A DNA stretch of 5,911 nt, from assembly GCA_046565595.1 (NCBI GenBank), contig JBKHYG010000129.1:1-5911 (forward strand). The letters run 5' to 3'. A program made the position numbers and the translations under genes. This DNA is from JBKHYG01 sp046565595. Lineage in GTDB: Bacteria > Actinomycetota > AC-67. The notes under the pieces were generated by a model. It saw nothing but the letters and a program-made list of their open reading frames with translations, ran no database searches and had not been told where the DNA came from. Positions 1 through 5,086 of this stretch are shown here, in pieces; the stretch's first letter is position 1, and each line of letters starts with the position of its first letter.

Positions 1-127
1 ACCGATCGGCTACCTGCCGCCTGCCGAATTCGAAGCCGCCCACTATGCACAGAAGGAAACCGAAGCGACCCCAGCGAACCTCGCCGGAGTCAAGACACCA
101 AGCCTCCGATGAACCCGGGGCGATTCA
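1..127 (+). mobile_element. Right end of an IS3-family insertion sequence (left part outside window)
   Basis: The window opens inside an IS3-family element. It contains the end of the OrfB transposase reading frame and, overlapping and just past its stop, a terminal inverted repeat. The bases at about 113-127 (ACCCGGGGCGATTCA, with the IS edge at A127) match, with one change, the right-end form ACCCGGGGCGGTTCA that I recall for one group of IS3-family elements. Ending right after the transposase stop is usual for this family. Immediately beyond 127 the opposite strand resumes a clear phosphotransferase reading frame, which fixes the junction at 127/128. IS3 elements usually duplicate 3-5 bp of target. 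The copy on this side would start at 128 (CCC...), but the other flank is outside the window, so it cannot be confirmed. Confidence 0.85.
2..112 (+). CDS. IS3-family transposase OrfB, C-terminal fragment
   Basis: The plus-strand frame starting at base 2 is open for 36 codons to a TGA at 110-112 and begins PIGYLPPAEFEAAHYAQ, ending GVKTPSLR. This is the characteristic C-terminal tail of the IS3-family OrfB integrase/transposase (the 'P.GY.PP.EFE..YY' element after the DDE catalytic domain). The DDE catalytic core itself lies outside the window, so activity cannot be judged. The frame is intact to its natural stop, and the stop overlaps the terminal inverted repeat, so this side of the element is not degraded. 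It is the only plus-strand gene in the window and lies antisense to the end of the disrupted phosphotransferase ORF. Confidence 0.85.
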   Translation, partial: PIGYLPPAEFEAAHYAQKETEATPANLAGVKTPSLR

Positions 128-846
128 CCCATCGGATCTCGCATCATCCTGTCATCGCAGTTCAGTAGGTGCTGTGTCGCATCGTATGCCGGGTCGCCTA
201 TGAACGGCTTGGGGTCGATCACGAGCCACGGCTCGCGCTCTGCCCTGAGCACATTGCCTGCGTGCAGATCGGTCGCCAGAAGTTTCCGCTCGGGCGCAGT
301 CTTGGGAAGATCCTGGAAGAGTCGCAGGCCCTCCTCGACCATCCCGGGATCTACCCAGCCGCCAGCCGAGGATCTGGTCTCGTCAGACCAGAGAGCGGTC
401 ATGTCCTCCAGGGACCGGAAGCTGTGATGAGTGGGCGGTTCCCGCCAGAACCTTTGCAGCATGAGAGCGATGATCACATCCTGCTCGGTCTCTGGCAGTT
501 GCGAGAGATGCGTTCCCGGCACGCACCGCTCCAGCAGCATCGCATTCAGCCCTTCATCGGATGCCAGCAGACGCACGGTCGGATCTCCATCGAGCAGCCG
601 GAGTGCCTCGATCTCGTGATCGGACTCGAAGTGAGGCATACCCAACTTGATCACAGCCATCGTCCCATCGCGTGCCTCTGCAGGCGCGACCCACGCGCAA
701 CTCACAGCGGGACCATCGAAGGGAGCACCCATGGTGATCGACCAGCGCTGGGCAAGTTCGTCGACCACGCCCGGAAGGGCATGCAGCCAGAGTCGCCTCT
801 GCTCGGTCTTCTGGCAGTTTCGCGCGAGCCGCTCTGGGATGATCAC
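43..846 (-). CDS. APH(6)-like aminoglycoside/hydroxyurea phosphotransferase, 3' end replaced by IS insertion
   Basis: The protein is a kinase-fold phosphotransferase related to streptomycin 6-kinases (APH(6)/StrB, 'aminoglycoside/hydroxyurea antibiotic resistance kinase'), which transfer ATP phosphate to a hydroxyl of the drug in the cytoplasm. Visible motifs are VSCAWVAP (48-55), AVIKLGMPH with probable ATP-binding Lys67, acidic EIEAL (78-82), a hinge-like LLERC (104-108), the catalytic loop TDLHAGN (Asp193, Asn198) and the metal-binding VIDPKP (Asp211). Native sequence runs to about residue 240 (base 128). Residues 241-267 are read antisense through the IS, to a TAG at 43-45. Related proteins continue for roughly 40-60 more residues, so the last C-terminal helices are missing. 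The start is GTG at 846; no other start lies between the upstream in-frame TGA (913-915) and this codon, and no strong Shine-Dalgarno is visible. The family is confident. The actual substrate, and whether the truncated product folds, are unknown; treat it as a likely pseudogene. Confidence 0.85.
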   Translation of the reverse strand: MIIPERLARNCQKTEQRRLWLHALPGVVDELAQRWSITMGAPFDGPAVSCAWVAPAEARDGTMAVIKLGMPHFESDHEIEALRLLDGDPTVRLLASDEGLNAMLLERCVPGTHLSQLPETEQDVIIALMLQRFWREPPTHHSFRSLEDMTALWSDETRSSAGGWVDPGMVEEGLRLFQDLPKTAPERKLLATDLHAGNVLRAEREPWLVIDPKPFIGDPAYDATQHLLNCDDRMMRDPMGESPRVHRRLGVLTPARFAGVASVSFCA

Positions 847-912
847 GCCGCAGTTTAACCGTTCGGTGCGGTGTGCTCGCCTAGGAATGGAACCAACGCG
901 CTCGTTACGACC

Positions 913-1662
913 TCATCGCAGATACTGAGGGAGGTCCACCAGGGTATGCCGCGAGGAGAGGCTCAGGAGCTGGCGAAGGATCGGCACATGTCCCACCCCC
1001 AGAAGTATGAAGAGCCGATCGCCGGGCTCGGTATGGCCGCACACATTGCTGAAGATGGCGATGTTGCGTCGATACCAACTAGTCAGCATCCGCGCTCCGG
1101 CGTGTTCGCCAACGCCGCCCAAACCTGCCATGTCTACATACCACGCTGCATCCAGGAGGAGCCGCTCGGGATCGTTCACTTCGAGCAGGTAATGCTGGAG
1201 GGGGGTCCGTGCGAGTCGCTCGGACTCGTGCTGGGCCTCGATCTGGGCTTTCCGGGTCCATTCTTGGAACTCGCGTTTCAACTGAGGTTGGGCATCGAAG
1301 AGGTCCTCGAGCCCGTTCCACTCCATCGGCGCGTCATCATCGACCCCAAGAACCCGGTTGAGACCCTGTTGCTGGGCGAGACGAAAGGCGATCTGATGGA
1401 CCTCGCCTGCCTTCGGTTCGCCCCGACCCTCCAGGAAGCCCGCGAAGAGCTCATCCAATCCGTCCTGGCGCCCAGGTGTGACCTCCACGCAGATCTTCGT
1501 TGGCCTGAACGCAGCAAGACGCATAGTCAACTCCTCCAACTCTCGCTGTCTTGCAGGGGCGAGGACATCGTCCACCACGATGTTGATCAGATCGCGACCC
1601 GGGTTCGCAAGATGAGGTGTTCCGAGGAGCAGAACCTCCGCCGACACATCTTCGCCAATCAC
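913..1662 (-). CDS. DUF5694 family protein (TraB/Tiki-like fold)
   Basis: This 249-residue protein has an N-terminal VLLLGTPHLANPGRD segment with a GTPH motif (14-17), an internal KICVE with Glu60, and a C-terminal FILLGVGHVPILRQL segment with a GVGH motif (222-225). A GTxH motif, a conserved Glu and a late GxGH motif are the hallmarks of the TraB/Tiki/EreA-like superfamily, some members of which are metal-dependent hydrolases. The overall sequence resembles bacterial DUF5694 proteins of unknown function. No signal peptide or membrane segment is visible, so it is probably cytoplasmic. The GTG start at 1662 overlaps the stop of the upstream oxidoreductase in a GTGA four-base overlap, preceded by GGAGG four bases away (1667-1671). 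These two genes are very likely translationally coupled. Family assignment is from remembered motifs; enzyme activity is unproven. Confidence 0.85.
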   Translation of the reverse strand: MIGEDVSAEVLLLGTPHLANPGRDLINIVVDDVLAPARQRELEELTMRLAAFRPTKICVEVTPGRQDGLDELFAGFLEGRGEPKAGEVHQIAFRLAQQQGLNRVLGVDDDAPMEWNGLEDLFDAQPQLKREFQEWTRKAQIEAQHESERLARTPLQHYLLEVNDPERLLLDAAWYVDMAGLGGVGEHAGARMLTSWYRRNIAIFSNVCGHTEPGDRLFILLGVGHVPILRQLLSLSSRHTLVDLPQYLR

Positions 1663-3113
1663 TCGACCTCCAGCCTGGCGAACGGATCACCTAGATCGGT
1701 GTCGGCGATCACATCGGGTGGTCCAAGGCGGGGGTCAGCGAACGCGGTGAGTTGCTCTAGCCCGGCCGCGGTTGCCGAAGCGATCCTCGAATAGAGGGAA
1801 CCGATCTGCGGGTCGGCCTGGCCCTGTGCAGGCAGCCGAACGGGGTTCAAGGCGCACGCGTTCATCCACGAGGAGATGTCGGGCTCAGCTCCGAAGGTTG
1901 CAGACGCGATGGCTCCTCGGACCTGCATCCAGGCCCAATCCTCTGGCGTGTTCGGCAAGGTATTGGGCGGGCACAACCGGTTGCGCTCGGAGTCGTCGTC
2001 CCTCGATGCTTCCACGAGTCCCGCTAATGCTGCGTTGAAACACGGGAATCCCGGACGGATGGTTTGCAGCCGGACCCTGTCTGGACCCCAGATCGGAACC
2101 ATCGGCGGATAGCGCAGTCCGGAAGCAGCGCAGTGGACGACCAGCGTGCCTCGCTCCATCGCGAGGGTTCCAAGGTCCAATGTGATCTCGCCCGCAGTGA
2201 TGCCTCGGATGTGGCCAAGCCGCACGACATGTTCCACGGACCGCAACAACTCAAGCTCCCATCGCGCCAATGTGGGGGTCTTAGCCATCGAAGGAGTGAC
2301 GGCGGGGTCGATGCGAACCATCACTCCTCGATCCTCCAACCCCAGGAACATATCGTCTGCAGACTTGGCCTCGATAGCAGCTTCGAGAGTGTCAGCGATC
2401 AAGCCGAGTGCGCGGACGGGATCGGGCTGAACGACTGACCGATCCAGCATCCAAGGGTCCCTGGGTCTGATCCATGTGAGCAGATCCGGTGGCACGCCCA
2501 GTTCAAGCAGCCACACGATCGCATCGGTCGCGGTCTTGCCCGACCCGACGATGACGAACCTCTGATGGTCCTCGGCCAACCTCGGCAGGTCGTTGACCGG
2601 CGCAAGATGCACATCACTAGTGACTGGGAAGGAAGGCGGGGTCTGTGACGGGATATAGGGAGACAGATACGACGCATCCACGACGCGGGCGCGCGGATGG
2701 ATCTCAGTCCGTTCGCCCGTATCCAAGGATGTCACCACATGCTGCGATCCCTCGAGTCTGTGTTCGCTCCTGGGAAGGAAGGTCACTCTGCCGCCCCTGA
2801 TGAATCGCCGCTGCAAGATGTCATCGAAGTAGGAGACGATCTCTGATTGATCCGCACGCTCTTGCAGTCCTGCTTCTGGCCCGTCCTCCTGAAGTGATCC
2901 GTCTCCGAGGATGGTCGAGGCCACTCCGTAGAACACAGATGCCTGATGCAACCGAACGAACGGGTACGCATCCAGCCAGTGACCACCAGCAGCGCTCCGA
3001 CGATCCACGATCGTCACATGAACATCCTCGGCGTGATCTATCAAGGCGTCAGTGAACGCCATGCCGGCAGCACCCGCACCGATGACCAGATAGTCGGTAT
3101 CAAGGCGCCTCAC
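1659..3113 (-). CDS. FAD/NAD(P)-dependent oxidoreductase (flavin monooxygenase-like)
   Basis: This 484-residue flavoprotein has an N-terminal Rossmann motif LVIGAGAAGMAF (GxGxxG at 12-17) for FAD, an acidic strand end (IVDRR, Asp37) that would bind the FAD ribose, and the segment GGHWLDAYPFVRLHQ (43-57), which I recognise from a widespread group of uncharacterised FAD-dependent oxidoreductases. A second dinucleotide motif, FVIVGSGKTATDA (190-195, GxGxxA), fits NAD(P)H binding. This two-Rossmann layout is that of flavin-containing monooxygenase and related reductases. The C-terminal third carries no motif I can name. There is no signal peptide, so it is likely cytoplasmic. The GTG start at 3113 overlaps the VOC stop as GTGA and has GGAG five bases upstream (3119-3122). 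The family is firm; substrate and reaction (hydroxylation, oxidation or reduction) are unknown. Confidence 0.88.
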   Translation of the reverse strand: MRRLDTDYLVIGAGAAGMAFTDALIDHAEDVHVTIVDRRSAAGGHWLDAYPFVRLHQASVFYGVASTILGDGSLQEDGPEAGLQERADQSEIVSYFDDILQRRFIRGGRVTFLPRSEHRLEGSQHVVTSLDTGERTEIHPRARVVDASYLSPYIPSQTPPSFPVTSDVHLAPVNDLPRLAEDHQRFVIVGSGKTATDAIVWLLELGVPPDLLTWIRPRDPWMLDRSVVQPDPVRALGLIADTLEAAIEAKSADDMFLGLEDRGVMVRIDPAVTPSMAKTPTLARWELELLRSVEHVVRLGHIRGITAGEITLDLGTLAMERGTLVVHCAASGLRYPPMVPIWGPDRVRLQTIRPGFPCFNAALAGLVEASRDDDSERNRLCPPNTLPNTPEDWAWMQVRGAIASATFGAEPDISSWMNACALNPVRLPAQGQADPQIGSLYSRIASATAAGLEQLTAFADPRLGPPDVIADTDLGDPFARLEVE

Positions 3114-3340
3114 GCCAACTCCGGCCCTTCGTTCAGCACTACTTCGATCTTCATCCGATCGGGATCCTCAAGGAACAGCGCGTACGCGCTGGGCGCGCCT
3201 TCCTCTGGGCTGCGATCTTGATAGAGGATCGTTACGCCACGGTCTCGTGCATCCGCAGCGAGTGCCTCGATATCTGAACTCGAGGAAGCCCAGAATGCTG
3301 AGACATAGATCTCGATGTGGCTGAGTCCCACTTCACTCAT
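3110..3340 (-). CDS. Very short VOC/glyoxalase-like protein, apparent in-frame internal deletion
   Basis: This 76-residue protein starts MSEVGLSHIEIYVS, the usual first strand of VOC (vicinal oxygen chelate / glyoxalase-bleomycin resistance) proteins. It then passes directly into AFWASSSSDIEALAADARDRG and ends with VTILYQDR, AYALFLEDPDRMKIEVV. In ordinary homologues about 50-60 residues separate 'SHIEIYVS' from 'AFWAS', and the whole is about 125-135 residues. What remains is close to one beta-alpha-beta-beta-beta module, carrying a first-strand His (8) and a last-strand Glu (66), both typical metal-ligand positions. The ATG at 3340 is chosen because the family N-terminus begins there and a purine-rich GGGGAAG precedes it; a longer in-frame start at 3424 would lie wholly inside the upstream gene. 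It overlaps the upstream stop by 8 nt and the downstream start by 4 nt. Family is likely; function is doubtful. Confidence 0.75.
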   Translation of the reverse strand: MSEVGLSHIEIYVSAFWASSSSDIEALAADARDRGVTILYQDRSPEEGAPSAYALFLEDPDRMKIEVVLNEGPELA

Positions 3341-3722
3341 CTTCCCCGTCGCCCTCGAAGACACCGAGCTCACTCTGAACGCCGGGGTTCGATGAACAGG
3401 ACGGGTTGCCTGTGTGGATCGCAAGCGTCCGAGGTCTATCTCCCTCGGTCCATTCGAGCAACAGGATCTTCGTCTCGGGGTCGTAGCCCGACTGAGCGGT
3501 ATCGAACATCTCGAAACCCCGGCAGTCGTACATCTCGAGGTTCAAGGGTTCCGAGGGAGCGACGATGGGTGCCGCCTCGAATGGGGAGGGCTCATACCGG
3601 ATGAGGCGTACCTCGGAACCCAGCACAACGGGATCCTGCGGCTTCTGCATGGTCGAGCAGGCCTGGGATGCGAGCGATCCCACCACCAGCAAGCATGTTG
3701 CTGCCCTACTAGCGCTCGTCAC
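3333..3722 (-). CDS. Small exported protein, possible lipoprotein, unknown function
   Basis: From the GTG at 3722 this is a 129-residue protein beginning MTSASRAATCLLVVGSLASQAC: a short start with one Arg, a hydrophobic stretch, then Ala-Cys. This reads as a secretion signal. SQAC is a poor lipobox (Ser at -3 in place of the usual Leu), so lipid attachment is possible but uncertain. The mature part is polar and acidic (VLGSEVRLIRYEPSPF, NLEMYDCRGFEMFD, KILLLEWTEGDRPRTLAIH) with four Cys beyond the signal cysteine counted loosely, and ends in an acidic GDGEDE. I do not recognise a family. The frame is open to a GTG/ATG-class codon at 3791, but 3722 is preferred because it puts a signal peptide at the N-terminus and has GGAG eight bases upstream. 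It is the first gene of the tightly overlapping run 3722-913, and its stop overlaps the VOC start by 8 nt. Confidence 0.65.
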   Translation of the reverse strand: MTSASRAATCLLVVGSLASQACSTMQKPQDPVVLGSEVRLIRYEPSPFEAAPIVAPSEPLNLEMYDCRGFEMFDTAQSGYDPETKILLLEWTEGDRPRTLAIHTGNPSCSSNPGVQSELGVFEGDGEDE

Positions 3723-3730
3723 CTTGCTCG

Positions 3731-3734
3731 CTCC
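3731..3734 (-). promoter_or_regulatory. Ribosome binding site GGAG for the small exported protein
   Basis: GGAG on the minus strand lies eight bases before the GTG at 3722. It supports that start over the longer option at 3791, which would place 23 extra residues ahead of the signal peptide. Confidence 0.55.
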
Positions 3735-3810
3735 TAGTCCGCAGTACAACCGGCGGCTCACCGGCTGAGACTGGTTACGCGTGGACGGCAAGGCTACTCC
3801 GGATGCGGTG

Positions 3811-3829
3811 AGGATCCCCAGGGATCTCC
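3811..3829 (-). other. Imperfect inverted repeat in the gap between two genes
   Basis: The bases GAGGATCCC-CA-GGGATCTCC form a six-pair core (GATCCC with GGGATC) extended by a G-T pair and one more G-C pair after a mismatch. The central spacer is only two bases, so a real RNA hairpin would open the innermost pair. No T-run follows on either strand, so it is not a standard intrinsic terminator. It lies between the SGNH gene end and the exported-protein start, where a terminator, promoter or operator would be expected. It may be chance in G+C-rich DNA. Confidence 0.25.
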
Positions 3830-3849
3830 GAGCGGCGGCGATGAGCGAA

Positions 3850-3863
3850 TCCGGCCGTCCGGA
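3850..3863 (-). terminator. Weak hairpin just after the SGNH gene
   Basis: On the minus strand TCCGG-ACGG-CCGGA forms a perfect five-pair stem with a four-base loop, starting about 19 bases past the SGNH stop codon (3882-3884). The position suits a transcription stop, but no T-tract follows (the next bases are TTCGC). At best this is a weak or factor-assisted terminator. Two CCGG palindromes are common in such DNA, so chance is a serious alternative. Confidence 0.25.
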
Positions 3864-3881
3864 CCATCTAGTTACAGGGCC

Positions 3882-4940
3882 CTAGCCCGGCAGACCCAGG
3901 CCGCAGGTTCCCGCGGGCAGAGGAGCACCCAAGGGTTCGAGGGCATCGAGGAACCAAAGTCTGGCGGTGCTATCGCACTTGAAGAAATCCAACAACAGTT
4001 CGGCGACCTTCTGGCGCCCGCTTAGGGATGGGTGGATGCCATCATCATTGAAATCCGAGCAAGCCCACACCAGGCCATCGCCACGGGGAGTCAAACCGTC
4101 CGCCCACAGGTACGGCCCCCAGGCGATCCACGGTGCAGGCGGATCGCCGCCCGTGTAGGTAAGCCCAGGATCGCCGTCGATCTGGTCTTCGACCAGCCAT
4201 TTGACGGCAAAGCCATTCTCGTACGAGCCCCGACCGCGCAGTTCCGTCGAATACCCACCGTATGAGCGGCTCGAGATGTAGAGAACGCGAAGGTTCGCGT
4301 ACCTGGAGCTTGCGATCAGCACGATCTCGCGCAGGGCATCTTGCAGCGTCTCGGCGCCGGTCGGGAACAGTCCCAGATCGTCTCTCCGGATCTGCTGTTT
4401 GAGCCAGACAGCCTGAACCTGTTGAGGACGCACACCAGCTTGGGTGAGTCGAGTGTTGACCGTACTCCAGGTTGTGCTGTTCTGATCAGCCCACTCGAGC
4501 GCGTCTCTCCCGCCCTGAGCTCCGTCAACGATGACGAGATCCGGGTTCTTCAGCGGGTCGGCATCGGCTCGCTGCTTGAAGGTAGAGAACTCCTGAGTCG
4601 AGTTAGACATCCCTATAGACAGCAGGACGATCTTGCCGGCCGGGCTTGGCTGCCCATCAGGATCGAGCGGCAGTATGGTCAGCGCCTGCTGAATCCCTCC
4701 GCTTTCATGCGGCGCCGGACGCTCGCTACTTCCGCCCGGGTACAAGCCGCCTTGTGAGCCCATGTAGGTTCCCGACCCAAGATCGGTAAGCGGAGACAGC
4801 CCCATCGAGGTCCGGGTGCAATCAGCTGCGAATGCCGGCCACGGTGAGGCCGACACCAGTAGCGACATGGTCGCGGCAACGATCGGCAGGGGGAAGCGCA
4901 TCCCGAAGCGTGCACTGGCCGTCCGCATCTTGACGCTCAA
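3882..4940 (-). CDS. Secreted SGNH-hydrolase-like protein
   Basis: This is a 352-residue protein. Residues 1-39 form a good Sec signal peptide: Lys/Arg-rich start, hydrophobic FPLPIVAATMSLLVSA, then AFA with cleavage predicted before AD. The mature domain has IVLLSIGMSNSTQEF with a GMSN motif (110-113) at the usual place of the nucleophile Ser112, comparable to the GQSN of sialate-acetylesterase-type SGNH enzymes. VIVDGAQGG follows (137-144), and near the end DDGIHPSLSGRQKVA supplies the Asp300-x-x-His303 pair typical of SGNH catalytic sites. This suggests an extracytoplasmic esterase or acetyl-hydrolase; the substrate is unknown. A possible disulphide pair (Cys41, Cys294, Cys322, Cys346) fits an exported protein. 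The start is TTG at 4940 with GGAG six bases upstream; the in-frame ATG at 4928 would be 18 bases from that site and is less likely. Confidence 0.78.
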   Translation of the reverse strand: MSVKMRTASARFGMRFPLPIVAATMSLLVSASPWPAFAADCTRTSMGLSPLTDLGSGTYMGSQGGLYPGGSSERPAPHESGGIQQALTILPLDPDGQPSPAGKIVLLSIGMSNSTQEFSTFKQRADADPLKNPDLVIVDGAQGGRDALEWADQNSTTWSTVNTRLTQAGVRPQQVQAVWLKQQIRRDDLGLFPTGAETLQDALREIVLIASSRYANLRVLYISSRSYGGYSTELRGRGSYENGFAVKWLVEDQIDGDPGLTYTGGDPPAPWIAWGPYLWADGLTPRGDGLVWACSDFNDDGIHPSLSGRQKVAELLLDFFKCDSTARLWFLDALEPLGAPLPAGTCGLGLPG

Positions 4941-5026
4941 GCTTCGCTCCTATCGCCTGGAGTATCGGTTGCCCCATCCAGGAACTCAACTACGCCACCG
5001 AGCGCGACGAAGTCGTCGATCGTCAC
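4937..5026 (-). CDS. Possible 29-residue small ORF coupled to the SGNH gene
   Basis: A GTG at 5026 with GGAG six bases upstream (5033-5036) opens a 29-codon frame (MTIDDFVALGGVVEFLDGA..., ending DRSEA) whose TGA at 4937-4939 overlaps the TTG start of the SGNH gene as TTGA. The same frame stays open upstream to a TGA near 5085, so it could also be the tail of a decayed larger gene. The good ribosome site, the four-base overlap and the amphipathic, acidic composition favour a translated leader peptide or small protein. I recognise no family, and 29 open codons alone could be chance. Confidence 0.4.
   Translation of the reverse strand: MTIDDFVALGGVVEFLDGATDTPGDRSEA
4947..4950 (-). promoter_or_regulatory. 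Ribosome binding site GGAG deciding the TTG start of the SGNH gene
   Basis: GGAG lies six bases before the TTG at 4940. The spacing is ideal for TTG and too long (18 bases) for the next in-frame ATG at 4928. The site also lies inside the last codons of the small upstream ORF, as expected for coupled translation. Confidence 0.55.
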
Positions 5027-5032
5027 GCGAAG

Positions 5033-5036
5033 CTCC
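5033..5036 (-). promoter_or_regulatory. Ribosome binding site GGAG for the small ORF
   Basis: GGAG is six bases before the GTG at 5026. The sequence and spacing repeat those seen ahead of the SGNH gene (GGAG-CTTCGC-GTG against GGAG-CGAAGC-TTG), which is the main support for translation of the small ORF. Confidence 0.4.
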
Positions 5037-5069
5037 GTAGAGCATCGGCGGATGGCTGCGCGTACCGCT

Positions 5070-5084
5070 ACGGTGTGGCACCGT
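5070..5084 (-). other. Perfect 6-bp hairpin just after the DUF1697 gene
   Basis: ACGGTG-CCA-CACCGT forms a perfect six-pair stem with a three-base loop, three bases past the DUF1697 stop (5087-5089). A second, competing four-pair hairpin (ACCG-TAG-CGGT on the minus strand) shares bases with it at about 5064-5074. No T-run follows, so this is not a classic intrinsic terminator. It might stabilise the 3' end, attenuate transcription into the small ORF/SGNH pair, or be a protein-binding palindrome. The function is unproven. Confidence 0.35.
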
Positions 5085-5086
5085 CC

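Noticed and set aside
43..846. Functional streptomycin resistance gene
   Set aside because: The fold and motifs are those of APH(6)-like kinases, but the C-terminus is lost to the IS and environmental homologues often lack proven drug activity, so resistance cannot be claimed.
169..858. Plus-strand open frame of 229 codons opposite the kinase
   Set aside because: It mirrors the kinase coding sequence, which carries conserved catalytic motifs on the minus strand; no family resemblance in this direction.
871..1794. Long plus-strand open frame of 307 codons opposite the DUF5694 gene and the flavoprotein end
   Set aside because: It is antisense to two genes with clear family motifs, spans their boundary, and its product has no recognisable motif. 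It is a by-product of codon bias in G+C-rich DNA.
3341..3424. Longer N-terminus for the VOC protein starting at 3424
   Set aside because: The extra 28 residues lie wholly inside the upstream gene in another frame, show no VOC similarity, and the family N-terminus begins at the ATG at 3340.
3723..3791. Longer N-terminus for the small exported protein starting at 3791
   Set aside because: It adds 23 residues ahead of the signal peptide and lacks a good ribosome site, whereas the GTG at 3722 has GGAG at suitable spacing.
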